Shown piece by piece: positions 36,071 through 49,486 of a stretch of DNA of 64,000 nt. A program made the translations under genes and the position numbers. The notes under the pieces were generated by a model that saw only the letters and a program-made list of their open reading frames with translations, ran no database searches and had not been told where the DNA came from. Every line of letters starts with the position of its first letter. Position 1 is the first letter of the stretch. Source of the DNA: Iris pallida (lineage: Eukaryota; Streptophyta; Magnoliopsida; Asparagales; Iridaceae); NCBI GenBank assembly GCA_029216955.1, contig JANAVB010033216.1, positions 11,778,198 through 11,842,197 on the forward strand. Direction: 5' to 3'.

Positions 36071-36918
36071 CTATTTTGGTTTGTGCTTGGATTTGCATTC
36101 ACTCATGTAGTGGCCATTCTTATCACAGTTGAAGCAAGTCACGTGGGACTTGGACTTCTGTTGCTTGAACGAAGGACCGTTCACTTTTAGATTAGTGGAG
36201 TCCTTCTTCTTGTGATGAGAAGCCACCTGCTTTCCCTTGAACTCTCTTGTCTGCACCAAGTTGGCCTTAGCCAGTTGTTTGGACAGAGAGTCCATCTTCT
36301 GTTGAGATCACATTTCGTCCTCAACATAGATCTCTTGTAGAAGATCTTCCAAGCTAATGTCCAGTTTCTTTCGATGCATTCTAGCATAGAAGTTACTCCA
36401 ACCGGCAGGAAGTTTCGAGACTATCCCTCCAACGACAAACTTGTCGACGAGGGGCATCTTCTCGTCATCTAACTTCTGGCGCAACTTCAGGAATTCCTTT
36501 ACTTGAGGTAGCATCGCCATCTCGTCTTCGAAGAGCCACTTGTGGTACTTCTCGACGATGAAGTTTTTGGACCTGTTCTCATCATCTTCATATAGCTTAC
36601 CCAAAGAATTCCAGATCTCTTTGGCCTTCACCTTCTTGGAATATGACTCTGTCAGAGAGTCTTCCGTAGAATTGAGAATCAGCAGTTTACAGATGACGTT
36701 TTCTCTCTTCCATTTGCTCTGCTTGACGAGTGCAGCAGCAATAGCTTCAACAGTTCCTCCTTCTGGATTGTCGGTTCATCCTCAATCAACACATGGTCTA
36801 CGTCCACGAGTTGAAGATTAAGGGTGACCTTCCTCTTCCAGATTTGGAAATGTTCTCCGTCGAATTTCTCCAACTTGTTAAAGCTGGTATCGATGAGAGA
36901 AGCACGAGAGTTCTCCAT
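36071..36918 (-). pseudogene. Copia D gag
   Basis: The start MENSRASLIDTSFNKLEKFD lies 23 nt from the LTR. Then come FDGEHFQIWKRKVTLNL (capsid start, the xFDGxNFxxWK pattern of copia gag), LGKLYEDDENRSKNFIVEKY with KWLFEDEMAMLPQVKEFLKL (36308-36631), and the knuckle CFNCDKNGHYMSEC (36071-36295). Three frames are needed, so gag is broken by at least one frameshift (near 36690) and one stop (near 36300). Confidence 0.85.
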
Positions 36919-36941
36919 CTACAAGGATCTTGCTTTGAGAT
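36919..36941 (-). promoter_or_regulatory. Copia D leader with decayed primer site
   Basis: Only 23 nt separate the LTR from the gag ATG. The minus strand reads ATCTCAAAGCAAGATCC, which looks like an eroded form of the copia primer region TATCAGAGCAAGATCC. The invariant TGG start is missing. Confidence 0.5.
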
Positions 36942-37793
36942 TGTTAGTCCCGGGGCTTGATCAAAGATGGTAGACTCGATGTCGAGATCAGAGGTTCAAC
37001 AAACGTTCACCTTCTGATTATTCTCGAGATCCAAGAGGAACAGTATAATATAAATCTGATTACAAAAGCAACAATAATCAGAAAGTAAATCTCACATTCT
37101 TCCTCGCAATCGCAGTTGCTGACGAACAGAACTGAGTTTCGAAAATAAATCTCACATTCTTCCTTGCAATCGCAGTTGCGGACGGACAGAACTGAGTTAC
37201 AACTTAGATGAAGGAGAAGAAAGAAGAAAGAAGAAGAGGAAAGGTTCTTGCTGGGGTGATTAAGATCACCGTTGCTCAAAGCAAGATTCGCCCCAACACG
37301 ATCTGCTTCCAGGAACCAGCAAGTTCACGAAAAACTACTTTACAGACTCCCTTAACTCTCTTCTTGGTGCATATTTCAAAGGAGGCCAAGGGGCTCTATT
37401 TATAGAGTGGAGTTGAGAGTTCACCTCTTCTCCTATCCGATGTGGGACTAAAATACCAATACTCAAAAATAGAGTTTGATATTTTAGATCATCCCAGAAT
37501 CAGCATAGAAGTGTGCCAGTCCACGCCTACCCCCCGAACACTCCCGTGCATGCACGAGACAATCCTGGAGTCCGCGTCCGAGTCCGAGTCCGCACAACAA
37601 AAATTAACTTGCAACCTTGTTGGATTTAATCCTTTTTCATTCTAGGAAAATACTCCCACATGGCACAAACTTGTGTCCCACTACACCTCATGTGCACACC
37701 TCAACACAAGCAATGCATTATATTGAGATACTCACCATTTGGTGTAGCCGATGTGGGACTATCTTTTTTAGTCCAAAGACAAAAACACCAACA
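36942..37793 (-). repeat. Copia D 5' LTR
   Basis: It is 852 bp and starts and ends like the 3' LTR, with a TATA box at 37395-37404 (minus). It lacks the roughly 48-bp segment present in the other LTR. The breakpoints lie in short repeats of ACT. Confidence 0.92.
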
Positions 37794-37798
37794 AATAG

Positions 37799-39197
<1,399 letters not shown>

Positions 39198-39898
39198 CAG
39201 AGAATAGTACAACTAACTTCCCCAAACTCTAATCATTTACCTTCCCTCCTACACTATCACAACCCACCTTGTGTGCTTTCTACCTTCAACCAAATCCACT
39301 CGCCAACGAACCGCACCAGTCTTGTCTGTCGATATTGCTTACCGGAACTAGTCGATGAGGCCAAACCTTCGTCGACCAGTCGTACGACCTTCCCTCTTTG
39401 CCGATCAGTCAGTCGATCGACCCCAGCCTCGACTTACACCACCCCGCATTGTCGAGTAGAAACCGGCTCACCTTTCTTTCAATAAGCCTACGCCCGGTGC
39501 AGTGTCGTGCCACCTTCAACCTCCTCGACCGACCATTCCACAGCTGACCGAACGGTTCTTTAGAGTTCCTTTGCCGCCAACTTTATGCAATTTTCCAAAC
39601 CAAGATCGGCGCTCAACGACCCTCTACGACCATCTGTCGATCTATTGGAAACTCGCCGCCTCTACCACGTTGCCACCAATCCCGGAGGGTCACATGGCCG
39701 CTTACGAGCGAACTAGGCCAATCCTCCATCAACGTCGACCTGTTGTTGTTCGCTTTGTCCCGACGAAATCATCCATCGACGTGCCATGAAACTATTAACT
39801 CCTATTTTTTTTAATTAATTAATTTAATTATTATAGTAATTTTATGATGTTAAATTTTTGCTAAGTCTGTTACTATATTAATACATTAGTTTCTAGTT

Positions 39899-39930
39899 AT
39901 ATATATATATATATATATTTTTTTTTCTAG

Positions 39931-40004
<74 letters not shown>

Positions 40005-40056
40005 CCTTGGGTAATAAGAATTTTACAATTTTACAATATTTTTATTTAATATGGTA

Positions 40057-40139
<83 letters not shown>
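39899..40139. repeat. Three (AT)n arrays in element F LTR
   Basis: TA runs lie at about 39899-39919, 39933-40000 and 40063-40139, separated by short unique pieces. Confidence 0.95.
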
Positions 40140-40142
<3 letters not shown>

Positions 40143-40378
40143 GAGCTAGTGGAGTACTGCCCACGTGAACAGTACTCACACCAGCCCGTGCGCCAGCGAA
40201 CAGAGAGGGGTTGATAAGGACAAAACTCAATTCAAAATAAAGGAATTTTTTATCAAATCCTCGGGGGATTGATTACAACCAAATGCTAATCTAGTGCTCC
40301 TCGAATTTACATCAGCCCAAAAGCCGAGCCCCCTACTAGTTAGCTTGGAAACCAATTAGGAGTCGGATTGAGCACCAG

Positions 40379-40388
40379 TATATATAAG
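40379..40388 (+). promoter_or_regulatory. Element F LTR TATA box
   Basis: TATATATAAG precedes ATGGCGAAATAGAG and the GC-rich leader. Its position before the leader matches TATA boxes in C and B. Confidence 0.6.
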
Positions 40389-42807
40389 ATGGCGAAATAG
40401 AGAGCAAAGACAAGCCGAGCAAAACCTAAACGAAAGAGCGCCTTCCCAAGTTTAGATCACTCCCGACCTCGCGCACTCGCCCCAACATCCCTGTCCGACC
40501 CAGGCGACCCTCTGTAACCGCTGTACGCCGTCGGACCAGTCGCCATCGCCAGAAAACAGAGCACATCTGTTTTCTCACAGCCGCCAGGTAAGCCACTTCA
40601 TCACTATGGTTATTCTCAATTTCTAGAGCATTTTTGACTCCATAAGTTCCTGTTAGCAGCCCTCATAACCCTCTTCAAGACCCTTCAGAAGGATTTCGAC
40701 ATAACCCCATAGATCGACCATGAGATCGATGCAAAGTCGAGCCAAAAACTGGTCGAAGAACAGAACCACCATCGCCCTAAACCCTCAACTTGGAAGCCAG
40801 ATTTCGATATGTGTAATAGGATTTTTGGTAATCTAGTTGAAAACAGTCAACCACAACATAAACAGGATTACAACGCCCCTGTTAGAATGTCGTTTCATTT
40901 ATTGTTCATGAATTTATTCAAGGTTAAAGTTGGTAGAAAAATTGTGAAAACTTGAGAAAATTTTCCGATACGGCGTGCACCCCGACAAATCGGACGACAT
41001 GGTCACGCACTATATATATCGAAAGACGCATATGGATGTTGCCGACGTGTGGGAAGTGATGGAACCCGATTTCGTTGCGTGTGAGCGATGAAATCAATGT
41101 GTATTCGTCGAGATACCCCCGTATCGACCTTTTGCAAACTTGGTCCTAACTTCGTGTACATTCATCATATCGAGACAAAACTTATGCCAGCAGGACCGAA
41201 TCAAAATTTTGGTCTTGTGTGTCAAGTTTGGTCCGATTCTGAGAAGGTAAACCGGAACGCCTATTTGGTAGGCCCGTGACCCGATCCAACGGGCGAAATT
41301 GTACACGGCCCGCCGAAATCCAACTTCGGACATACGGTAGGGTTCGTCTTCTCGAACCGGACCCGTAGACATGTAGTTTGACGACTTTAGAGATCATAGA
41401 TACTAGCACGCATTTCGGTGCAAAACGGATCCAACGGCGGACATCATTTTGACCCAAAATTATGATTTTGCCCCTGTTCCAGATTTAGACTTTTGGACAG
41501 GCATTTTCTAGATATATTTTTTACACCGAGAACGTTCTTGATGTTTGTTTCAGCATCCGGAGCCGTTCGTAGATTTTAAGATTCATTGCTGACGTGATTG
41601 ATTGCTTAGAGTTGTTATTCCCGCACTGCTATGCAAGATACCTTGCCACCTTACTATGTGATTTATATATTCTTATTTTCAGTTATTTATATTCAACAAT
41701 ACTTATTTGTTGTTAGTATTATATTACTGTGCATCCAAGTCATACTTGGGTACAAATGACTATATCGATCATTTTACTTGTTTTGTTTTATTCTCTTGCA
41801 TTGACTTAGCCTAGTGACCACCCATTGATAATGAGGTATTGGTATATCTCATGCGGCCTTGACACATGCTTTATTACGTGTTGTGAATCACATGTAGGAC
41901 ACGTACTCGCGTAGTCGGCTGGCTACCGATATGTCTGAGGCGTATGACGGATAGGAGTAACTGCCAATAGAATTGCATGCTAGTAGACTTGGCAGTTATT
42001 ACAGGTTCATTAGTCATGAAGATGAGGATACTAGGCATTGGATGGGAAGAACAATACCTGACATATGGACTTCTATTACACTTTCACTTGTAACCCGAAA
42101 GCTCCGCTGGAGATACGGGTATGATTATCCAATCAGGTTGGCCACTGACATTCTTGAATGTTATGTGCTTGGTCACTGGTGCCCGAGATAGGACTATACC
42201 GGATCCTATTACCAGCAAAGGCTCATGCGTCGAAGGATTGTATCTTAACTGCATATTCACAGTAAAATGGTTAGGAACCCTATTGCATGCATTCCCTTTT
42301 ACTCTCTATTATCTATTACAATTTATATGGCATGGTATTTTCTTGTATCTTGTTATGTCCCTCTGAGAACCTTGTTATCTCTTCAGGGTTAAACTATTTC
42401 TCGCAGGAGTACGGAGCGACACTGGATCCTTCATACATTGATGACGAGGCATCTCCTGCTGAGTTCTAGTCTATTTATTTATTGAGACATTTAGTGGACA
42501 TCTTTTATATCTTTTTTTTCTATTTTGCGGAGGTTGGACTCCGATCATTTGAGACAACTCTTCATAGCTGTTTGGAGTGGGTATGTCCACTCGGCTATCT
42601 CTTTGCTATATTATTTATTTGGACTCTTATATCTTCTGTGTTGAGCTGTGATGAGATTAGATTATTATATTCTGGCCTGTGATTATTTTATATGTATACA
42701 GCTTATGTATATATATGAGGATTCCATATATTGGGGTATTCTTCGTATATGTGCAGCTGGCATGTCTACGTATTTGGTCCTTAGTATTTTGGGACTGGGG
42801 TGTTACA

Positions 42808-42880
42808 TGTTTTCGTGGTGGCCCATGCAGGTCAGAAAATATTATTGGTTACATGATTGTGCCCAACAAGCCTGCATATA
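42808..42880 (+). promoter_or_regulatory. Element F leader: 19-nt motif, hairpin and outer stem
   Basis: GTGGTGGCCCATGCAGGTC is at 42815-42833. Hairpin arms are TTGG (42845-42848) and CCAA (42863-42866). Outer arms ATGCAGG (42825-42831) and CCTGCAT (42871-42877) pair over seven bases. No TGGTATCAGAGC site is present. Confidence 0.65.
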
Positions 42881-43013
42881 GGAATATGAATAATATCTCA
42901 TCTAGAACTACTACCTCCTTTGAACTCCAAGCTTTTTAAATTTCCTTTGACTACTTGAATTACCTCATATCTAACCCTTCCTAATATCATCCTACTTTCT
43001 TCGTGCCAACAGT

Positions 43014-44361
43014 ATGAATCTAAGAAGCAGACGCATTTCTGCCTTGGGCTCTCACATCTGGTGAAGAGGCTACCCCGGAGGGACAGATTCCTTCGATGAC
43101 TCCGATAACACCGTACTAGCCAGGACAGTCGCAACCTACTACGACTCCGACGAACGTGCACCCAGAGATCACAGTACCCCCAGTCAGCAATGTTGGGCAG
43201 ACCACTACAATACCACCGGGAGGGAATATACCACTGCCTCCACCACCACCACCATTTCCTCAGCAGTTTCCACCACATTCGGGACCTCAGATGCCTCCAC
43301 TACCAACTGATGGGTGCCCTACTTCCCAGTTTATGTATGCCATAATGCAGGCTCAGTGGCAGCAAACTGAGATGATGAGACAGACTATGATGGCAGCATT
43401 GGCTAGACCTCCACCTCCACCTCCGGCACCGGTACCAGCACCAGCACCAGCTCTGCATCCTTATGAAGGCTCTATCAAAAACTTCACAGACATGAACTCC
43501 AAGGCCTTCAGAGGAACGAAAAAGCCACTAGAGGTGTCACAATGGCTTATTAGTACAGAGAAGCTACTGAAGGCATCCCAGTTGCCAACTAGAGATTGGA
43601 TGACAGCAGTGGACCTACTATTAGAAGATAATGCTCACTACTGGTGGAAGGCGAAAGAGAGACGATTAGGCACTGGGATCACCTTAAAGCAGTTCTATGA
43701 TCTATTCTATGAGAGATTCTTTCCCATCCATGTTCGAGACGGTATATACGACCAGTTCCTTCATCTAAAGCAAGAAAATATGACAGTTGATGAGTATGAC
43801 TCAGAGTTCAATCACCTGAGTAGATTTGGTGCAGGACTGATATCGACCGAGTTAGAGAAGGCGAGGAGATTCCATCAGAGGCTTGCACCAAAGCTCAAGT
43901 CTTATACGACTACATAGTCTCGAGTCTTCCATTCAGCTGTCTTGGAAGAAGCTCGTGCTCAAAAGCTTCTTTGCAAGGAGTAGCAGCTGACATCGAGACG
44001 CCATACACCAGCAGTTACACCAGCTCAAGCTGCTCAGGGAGGACCTATTAGGAGGCCCATAGCACAATACCAGCAGAGGACTACACCCTACCAGAAGCCC
44101 ACTTGCAACTTTTGTGGAAAGCTAGGTCATATCAGGAATGACTGTCGACTTCGCCTGGGATTATGTATGAGATGTGTATCAGGACAGCACATGGCCAGAG
44201 ATTGCCCCGAACAGCAGGCACTAGTACATACACATCAGGCCTGGAGGCCTACGGCCCAAGCACTTCCAGCACCACGGCCTGCAGCAGGAGCACCTCGCCT
44301 ACAATTGTCTCCTCAAGGCGTACAGTACAACAAGGTCAGAGCTCAGGGCCCGGAATAGAAT
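43014..44361 (+). pseudogene. Element F gag
   Basis: From an ATG at 43014, after an early break, the open frame 43156-43917 (253 aa) has a Pro-rich N-terminus. The gypsy capsid domain follows: FRGTKKPLEVSQWL, YWWKAKERRL, FYDLFYERFFP and MTVDEYDSEFNHLSRFG. After two stops come two zinc knuckles, CNFCGKLGHIRNDC and CMRCVSGQHMARDC (about 44104-44215). The Tekay group commonly has this CCHC pair. Gag would assemble particles in the cytoplasm. Stops at 43915 (TAG), 43981 (TAG) and 44356 (TAG) break it. Confidence 0.85.
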
Positions 44362-45428
44362 TATGAACAGGCATTCTCGCTTGCCATTGAGGATATAGAA
44401 ACAGAGGCAGAGGTTATAGCATGTATGGTTTTAGTTGCTTCATTTCCTGCCATTACTTTGTTTGACAATGGATCCACTCATTCTTTCATAGCCACTAGTT
44501 TTGCCACTAGACACAGCATTCCCATCACATCCTTATCTAAGAACATTAGAATCCTTACTGGAGAAGGAGTTGTACCTGTTAGTGGTGTTTGTAGGCTTTG
44601 TCCTGTAGTAATATGTGGTAGAGAGGTGAGAGCATGACACCTTGTATTTCCTATGCCTATGTTCGATGTGGTTCTCGGAATGGACTGGTTGAGCCAGCAC
44701 TTTTCTCTGATAGACTGCCATAGGGGCATTATCCTCTTTAGACCATCGAATGAGATAGAGTTCGAGTTCACCAAGGAAGCAGGAGAGAGTATTGATGTAC
44801 CCATATTAGGGACTCACATAATGATGCAGGATACCCCTCAGCACCCTGTTATCTCTGAGTTATAAGAAGTATTTCCCGAGGATTTGCCAGGACTGTTGCC
44901 TGACCGAGACAACGAGTTTTCTATTGAGCTTATTCTGAGAGCCGAGCCTATTTCATCTCGAGTATATCGACTAGCACCGAAGGAGTTGGTAGAAATGAAG
45001 ACACAGATTGACGACTTATTGGAGAAAGGCTTTATTCGTGCCAGTGTTTCACCATAGGAGCACCCGTCCTTTTTGTACCTAAGAAAGATGGGACAGTGCA
45101 CATGTGTATCGACTATAGAGCTTTGAATGCAGTTACGGTGAAGAACAAGTACCCTTTGCCACGCATAGACGATCTCTTCGATCAACTGAGTGGAGCAAAA
45201 GTATTCTCCTAGATCGACTTACAATCAGGCTATCACCAACTAAAGTTTCTGAAGGAAGATATTCCGAAGACAGCATTTCGATCGAGGTATGGACACTACG
45301 AGTTCTTGGTCATGCCTTTCGGTTTGACCAATGCTCCTGCGGTTTTCATGAACTTAATGAACAAGATCTTTCACCAATACTTGGACAAATTTGTAGTCGT
45401 CTTCATAGATGATATCTTGATTTATTCG
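44362..45428 (+). pseudogene. Element F pol: protease and first part of reverse transcriptase
   Basis: Protease: ITLFDNGSTHSFIATSF, with DNGS in place of the usual DSGA, followed by [28 protein letters not shown], then [10 protein letters not shown] and, after a frame break near 45055, [34 protein letters not shown] and [13 protein letters not shown] with the catalytic FIDD. At least three stops (about 44635, 44863, 45054) are present. The gene is cut immediately after ILIYS by the insertion of element B; the rest should lie beyond the window. Confidence 0.87.
45424..45428. repeat. Probable target sequence ATTCG left of element B
   Basis: These five bases precede B's LTR. The matching copy would lie beyond 64000, so the duplication cannot be verified. 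Confidence 0.4.
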
Positions 45429-48400
45429 TGTCACGACCCGCACCCTAGAGTAAGGGCACGAGACGTGGGTGTCAAGCCTACGCCGTAGTGTCGGCGATAG
45501 AACGCTATCCTAGGTCACAACATCTAACAATATAATTCTAAGCAGTTTATACTCTCCGAATGGGGGTGACATAGCAGAATGTAAACTCAATCACAACTAA
45601 GGAAGAAGAAGCACGAAATGATATAGAACTCAAAGAAATATAGATGATCAGAAGAGTCTAAGATAATATCTCAGCAACATCTAGAAATACAAGTCTCAAC
45701 TACTGAATATGAAAGAATATATGCAACCCAGATCTCAAAGACAGAAATAAAGTCTAACTAAAACTAGTCTCAAGACAACATAAGTAAGATAAAGCCTAAC
45801 TAAGCTAGTCTAGGCAGTAGGGGTAAAGTCATCAGCTAGAACTGGATCCTCCTGAGGGTCCAGCTCACAAGTGTCGTCTAGGGCTGACCCCAGGTATACA
45901 CACAGGTCTCCTCCTCGTCCTCTGTAATATTTTCAACAGGTCCAGTCAGGACAGGAGCGAGCATAATACATCTCAACAGTTCATAGCAGGTTAGAAAATA
46001 TAATCATGCAGTAAAGTAAGATACTTGAACTGAAGAAAATACAGTATGTAAACAGAGAGAGAACTGTAATAGAAATATCTACTATAAATAGAGAACTAAC
46101 AGTGGCTAGTAAGTCAGAGTACAATATAGATATGTAAATGGCATAGGATGATTCTGATGCTACACTATGGAATGATTCTGATGCTATACTACTTGGATAT
46201 TATTCACATGTCTACTTCTACTCCCCCGTACCCACAATCAATACACAAGGATCCAGCCAGGTTATGTTATGATTCATGTAACGGCCTTCGAAGGGTGGTA
46301 CATGATAGTCCCATAAATGGGGATTCTAGAAAGCCCAATAAATGAGAGGATTCAAGAAAGACTCTGTGATCATGAGAGTACATGTCACAAGTGATTCAAT
46401 AAACCATAAAGCATAGTGATACACCATGTAAGTGAAAGCATAGAACATGAAGTATTCGATGCTCCCTGAAGGGATAACATCTCAAGAAGGAATCCATATA
46501 GTACTAATCCGTGTGACCAACGTGACAGTATCAAGTAAAGTAATTTAAAGCAGAAAAAATAATTCTAAACATGATATGAAATGATCAGAGAATGTACTCA
46601 TCTGGTATCTGAGTGTCCGGATGAAATATACTGTCCGAGGAGAGGTTTCTGGCTCCTAATCAGAACAGCACAAGTCACAACAAGTCTAAAATGATAACAA
46701 GATGCAATTCAATGCATTCTAAATGAATCTAGGTCAATCTAGGCCAAAGTCAACTCTTGGTCAACTCTGGTCAACCCTAGAAATCAAACTAGGTCAACTA
46801 TGGTCAAACTAGGTCTAACAAGTCTAAATTAGGTCAAACAAGTCATCATAGGTCTAAACAAGTCTAGGTTATGTTAAACTAGGTTTAACAATCATTCTAA
46901 GTCCTAACAAGTCTATATTGGTCTAACTAGTCTACATTAGTCTATACTAGGTCACACAAGCCTATACTAGCTAGTACACACCACTTCAAGGCTATCCAAG
47001 CCTAAATCAAGCCACACACATATTCATACACATATATCCACACACTACACACATCATCCATATCATATAGTTAGGCATACATACACTATACATATACTAA
47101 GCCTACATACATATGTATATATATATTACATTACACTGCCTACACTACATATACTTTATATAGATGTATGTGCATAGAGAGGTAGGGAGTACATGTGAAA
47201 TGAGAACAAAGGGTAAAGAGAAATGAGTTAGAGTAGAGTGTGGCAAAGTGTGTTATGAGTGTCTAGTGTCACATGTGTGTACATAGAGTGATATGAGGGG
47301 GCAGTCCATTTCTGGACAGTTGGTGTGTGTGTGTGTGTGTACAGTGAGTGTGTGTAACAGGAAGGTGGATCATGGCAGTGTATAAAGTGTCAATGTGTGT
47401 GTATACATGAGAGGCAATGTGTGTGTAACATAGTGTAGGGTGTAATGAGAGAGGGTGAAACTGGAATTAGGATTGTGTGTGAATGCTTGTGTGTGTGAAA
47501 GGAGTCAATGTGGTGGTGCACATGAAAACAGTGAAGTGCATACTGTTATTAGGAAAACAGTGAGTAGAAAGCCCCAAACCAGTTTCCAGATAAATACCAA
47601 AAACCAAATACAACATTCCCAGATTTCTCAGATTTTAGAACAAGGAAAACTTACTCAATAACAGTTCAAATTATACAGTTTCAGTTCAGCATATACTAAC
47701 CCCATTTCGAATTCAATTATCAACCAAACAACCCCAAAATTGGCATATAACTAGAACACATGTAGGAGAATAACATTAGGGCTTTAAATCATGCTAATAA
47801 CAGTATTAAATGGGTTAATTTAATTGCCAAGGTTCGAATATTAAAAACTGGAAAAACTGAATATGGACTGATATTTAAGTATCAGAAAAAGTCAATGGGA
47901 TTGCATGTATAAACCCAAACTAAAATGAACTATAAATGGTTGGTAAACCTAATATAGGGTGTGTTCGTGTCCAGTATACAGTTTGTGTCCCACCACAATG
48001 TGACACGACGTGTCCAACACGAAAAGACCAAAACAGATACACACACAGAACATGCATACAGACACAGCATCATGTACGAGTGTAGGCGTGTCCAATACGC
48101 GACACGGGACACTTCGTGTCTCGTGCACACACCCACGTGTTCGCCAGGTGTCAGGCTACCTACGTGTCACCCTGATTTGTGTCCACAGGTGTCGTGTCCA
48201 GACTTATCAAGCCGTATCAGTGCTCACTGACAGCAAGTGCACAGTCAGTACAAATCCGATGCACTGTAAATTTCGTGTCCGATACGACACGAGGTGTTGT
48301 GAGACTCGAGGGGGGGCCTGTCAGTGGTTGCCCCCACCTCTGTGCTAAGTGGCATGTATCCACATGGCGTGTGCTGCATGCAAACGACCCCGAGCAGCAG

Positions 48401-49407
48401 GGGAAGCACACTGCTCACGCGCGCGTGTTGCACCCACGTGTGCACGTGTCAAAAGCAACACGACACGACACGACACAAGAAATACCTCAGTCAACCAAAA
48501 ACATGTAAGCCACATCAAAACACAGCTTCCTATTCAAACACAATCCAAAAATCAAATCGAAATGCCCTTTGGGGCATTTCATCAAACACCTTGCCTATGG
48601 GACTGATACGTGTCCATTTAGGACACGAAAAGGACACGAAACCTAGGTTTAGCTATACCTACAGTTAGGATAGACCTAGGGCTTTCCAAATATGCAAAGA
48701 AAACTAGAATTTAATGATGTTTAGATGGTTTTACCTATTGGTGTCCAAATACAAGAAAAGCCTCAATAGGGGGGTTCTTCTTGCTAGCAAATAGCTCCAA
48801 ATTGTCCACAAACTGAGATTGAACACCACAAACAGCAAGTATACCTAAATTAGAACCTATTACAATTTGTTTGAGGGAAAAAGGAAATAAAATAGAATTT
48901 CTATGAATTAATAAAGTTGGAAAAATACCTCTTCTTTAAACGTTCTTTCCTAAAAGAGGCTAGCCCTAAATGGAGAAGAATATTTATAGGAGGGTTCCCA
49001 ATGTGGCCGGCCAAAGTGGATTAGGGTTAGGGTTAGGGTTAGTAATGGGCTATGGGCTTCAATGGGCTTAAGTTGCTAATTAATGGTTCCAAAAGCATAA
49101 GTCATGGCTTATGACTAAATCACTATTCCACCTATTACAACTTGATTCTAAATGAATTAAATTAGTTAAACTTAAGTTAGACTAAGACCCTATCATGTTA
49201 ACCAAGTCACCATAGCTAAGTTTAGGTTCTAGGCTAGTCTACAAGGTCCAAACTAGTCTCAAATCAACATACCACTTATCAATTAAATTAATTAATATTA
49301 AAATCACATAAATTCCAATAAATTCTAATAATTCACAATAATTTCAAATAAACCCAAAAATTCAAAAATGACCAAAATACCCCCATACTAGAAATGTGGT
49401 AGTGACA
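45429..49407 (-). repeat. Element B 3' LTR
   Basis: It is 3,979 bp, TGTCACGACCC to GGTAGTGACA in + reading, with the same parts as the solo LTR. W-box-like repeats lie at 46735-46860, the TG-rich block at 47280-47500 and the CGTGTC/GACACG-rich leader at 47965-48630. Three TTAGGG units are at 49021-49042. Frames inside are not genes. Confidence 0.92.
48981..48989 (-). promoter_or_regulatory. Element B LTR TATA box
   Basis: CTATAAATA on the minus strand, with telo-box-like repeats (49021-49042) about 35 nt upstream. Confidence 0.7.
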
Positions 49408-49446
49408 AATCTACCCTCCTTAAAAGAATTTTGTCCTCGAAATTGA
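49408..49446 (-). promoter_or_regulatory. Element B polypurine tract
   Basis: The minus strand reads GAGGACAAAATTC and then AAGGAGGGTAGATT directly before the LTR start. Confidence 0.8.
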
Positions 49447-49486
49447 AAGGCGAAATACAACTGATGAGAAGGATAGAAAGTATACC

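Larger units (their letters stand above)
31116..37793 (-). mobile_element. Tork-like Ty1/copia retrotransposon D, complete but dead
   Basis: LTRs at 31116-32015 and 36942-37793 start TGTTAGTCCCGGGG and end ACACCAACA in + reading. A perfect 5-bp target duplication flanks them. On the minus strand the order is gag, protease, integrase, RT, RNase H, then a repeat-rich 3' region, which is the copia order. It inserted into the LINE gag-like region. The lineage call comes from RT/RNase H sequence style and is less certain than the copia call. Confidence 0.93.
39198..42807 (+). mobile_element. Gypsy element F, remainder of the 5' LTR
   Basis: Downstream of a TATA box (40379-40388) comes GC-rich leader (40430-40600). 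40950-41040 matches E' leader. 41870-42250 matches C's LTR (18300-17740 inverted; shared GCTCCGCTGGAGATACGGG and similar). The LTR ends ATTTTGGGACTGGGGTGTTACA at 42807 with the leader following. 39198-39890 is moderately GC-rich, AT-rich after that, with no gene that I can support. Confidence 0.75.

Noticed and set aside
49021..49042. Telomere or telomere-related locus
   Set aside because: Only three and a half TTAGGG units within an LTR; the usual plant telomere unit is TTTAGGG in long arrays.
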